This document shows positions 22,160 through 22,550 of a stretch of 22,550 nt of DNA, one piece after another (position 1 is the first letter of the stretch; the number at the start of each line of letters is the position of its first letter). Position numbers and translations under genes: made by a program. The notes beneath the pieces are model-generated. The model searched no databases. It was not told the origin of the DNA and saw nothing but the letters and a program-made list of their open reading frames with translations. Source of the stretch: JAPWJZ01 sp035626855 (GTDB lineage Bacteria > Pseudomonadota > Alphaproteobacteria > Micavibrionales > UBA2020). Where the stretch lies: positions 1-22,550 of the forward strand of contig DASPMW010000040.1 of assembly GCA_035626855.1 (NCBI GenBank). The letters are read 5' to 3'.

Positions 22160-22550
22160 TTAGTTCGCGACCATCGAGCTTTCGTCCGCGTTTTGCGGCA
22201 GGACGCGCGTAAGGTCGGCGAGCTTGGCATGCTGCGGGCTTGCTTCGAGCACTTCCTGCAGCTGCTTGCGGGCGCGGAACAGGCGCGAGCGCACGGTGCC
22301 GACCGGGATCTGCAGCATTTCAGAGACTTCTTCGTAGCGCAGGCCGCGGATGCAGACCAGGACCAGCATGTCGCGATGTTCCTGGGAGAGCTGCTTCATC
22401 GCTTCCTTCACTTTGGAAAGGTCGGCGGTGACTTCCTGGCTCGGGCCGACTTGCGCATGCGCCAGATACGGCTCGGGATCGTACTGGGTTTCGAATTTCT
22501 TCTTGCGGCGGTACTGCGACGCAAACAGGTTGAACATGATTTTCGAGGTC
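22160..22550 (-). CDS. ECF-type RNA polymerase sigma factor, 3' part
   Basis: The frame runs off the window edge. From 22550 the first codons read ...TSKI then MFNLFASQYRRKKKFET, which corresponds to the end of sigma region 2 (a 'WLFTI..N.F..QYRRKK' type segment), so the ATG at 22537 is an internal methionine, not the start. Region 4 follows: VKEAMKQLSQEHRDMLVLVC, then the helix-turn-helix RGLRYEEVSEMLQIPVGTVR and SRLFRARKQLQEVL. A polar tail of about 25 residues ends the protein. It likely directs polymerase to stress promoters; the signal and any anti-sigma factor lie outside the window. Confidence 0.9.
   Translation of the reverse strand, partial: TSKIMFNLFASQYRRKKKFETQYDPEPYLAHAQVGPSQEVTADLSKVKEAMKQLSQEHRDMLVLVCIRGLRYEEVSEMLQIPVGTVRSRLFRARKQLQEVLEASPQHAKLADLTRVLPQNADESSMVAN

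Overview
The window looks like chromosomal DNA of a GC-rich alphaproteobacterium. No rRNA or other clade marker is present, so this rests on gene content and style: Ala/Pro/Glu-rich tails on ribosomal proteins S16 and L19, promoters of the form TTGAxx-N17-TAxxxT, a stand-alone ClpP-class NfeD with an SPFH partner, and many 1- to 4-base start/stop overlaps. A genus cannot be named. Almost everything is core housekeeping. There is no CRISPR array, insertion sequence, integrase or prophage.

Layout. 1-1722: class I fructose-bisphosphate aldolase with its own promoter, a GC-rich hairpin, then a divergent ThiE/TenI-type protein. 1783-2235: a small predicted secreted protein. 2236-4531 (minus): a tightly overlapping three-gene operon of two ankyrin-repeat proteins and the EF-P lysine ligase EpmA. 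4532-4802: divergent promoters and a structured leader. 4803-9696: the ffh-rpsP-rimM-trmD-rplS translation/secretion block, interrupted between rimM and trmD by two opposite-strand genes, one a 47-residue basic protein that is easy to overlook. 9837-14832: leuC, leuD, leuB and a PfkB-type sugar/nucleoside kinase, with an AT-rich NucS/DUF91-type nuclease gene seated exactly between leuC and leuD. 14934-17928: NfeD, SPFH/stomatin and MOSC genes. 18007-18096: tRNA-Ser(GGA). 18160-19617 (minus): the SelO pseudokinase/AMPylase. 19775-21537: a lipid kinase and a metallophosphoesterase. 21534-22016 (minus): Ogt DNA repair methyltransferase. 22160-22550 (minus): the 3' part of an ECF-type sigma factor gene that runs off the window.

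How the genes work together. Ffh, S16, RimM, TrmD and L19 serve ribosome assembly, tRNA modification and co-translational targeting. EpmA serves elongation factor P. LeuC/LeuD/LeuB carry out the last steps of leucine synthesis up to the oxidative decarboxylation. NfeD plus SPFH form a membrane protein quality-control pair.

The most unusual features are four. First, the nuclease gene inside the leu operon has ATGCAA at both edges, and removing it in silico restores a leuC/leuD overlap. Second, the hidden 47-aa gene has its own promoter and strong ribosome binding site. Third, a hairpin sits at the predicted 5' end of the mRNA for the 200-aa orphan next to it. Fourth, there is an 18-bp perfect palindrome in the rplS leader. 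No search or folding program was run; all family names come from reading motifs.
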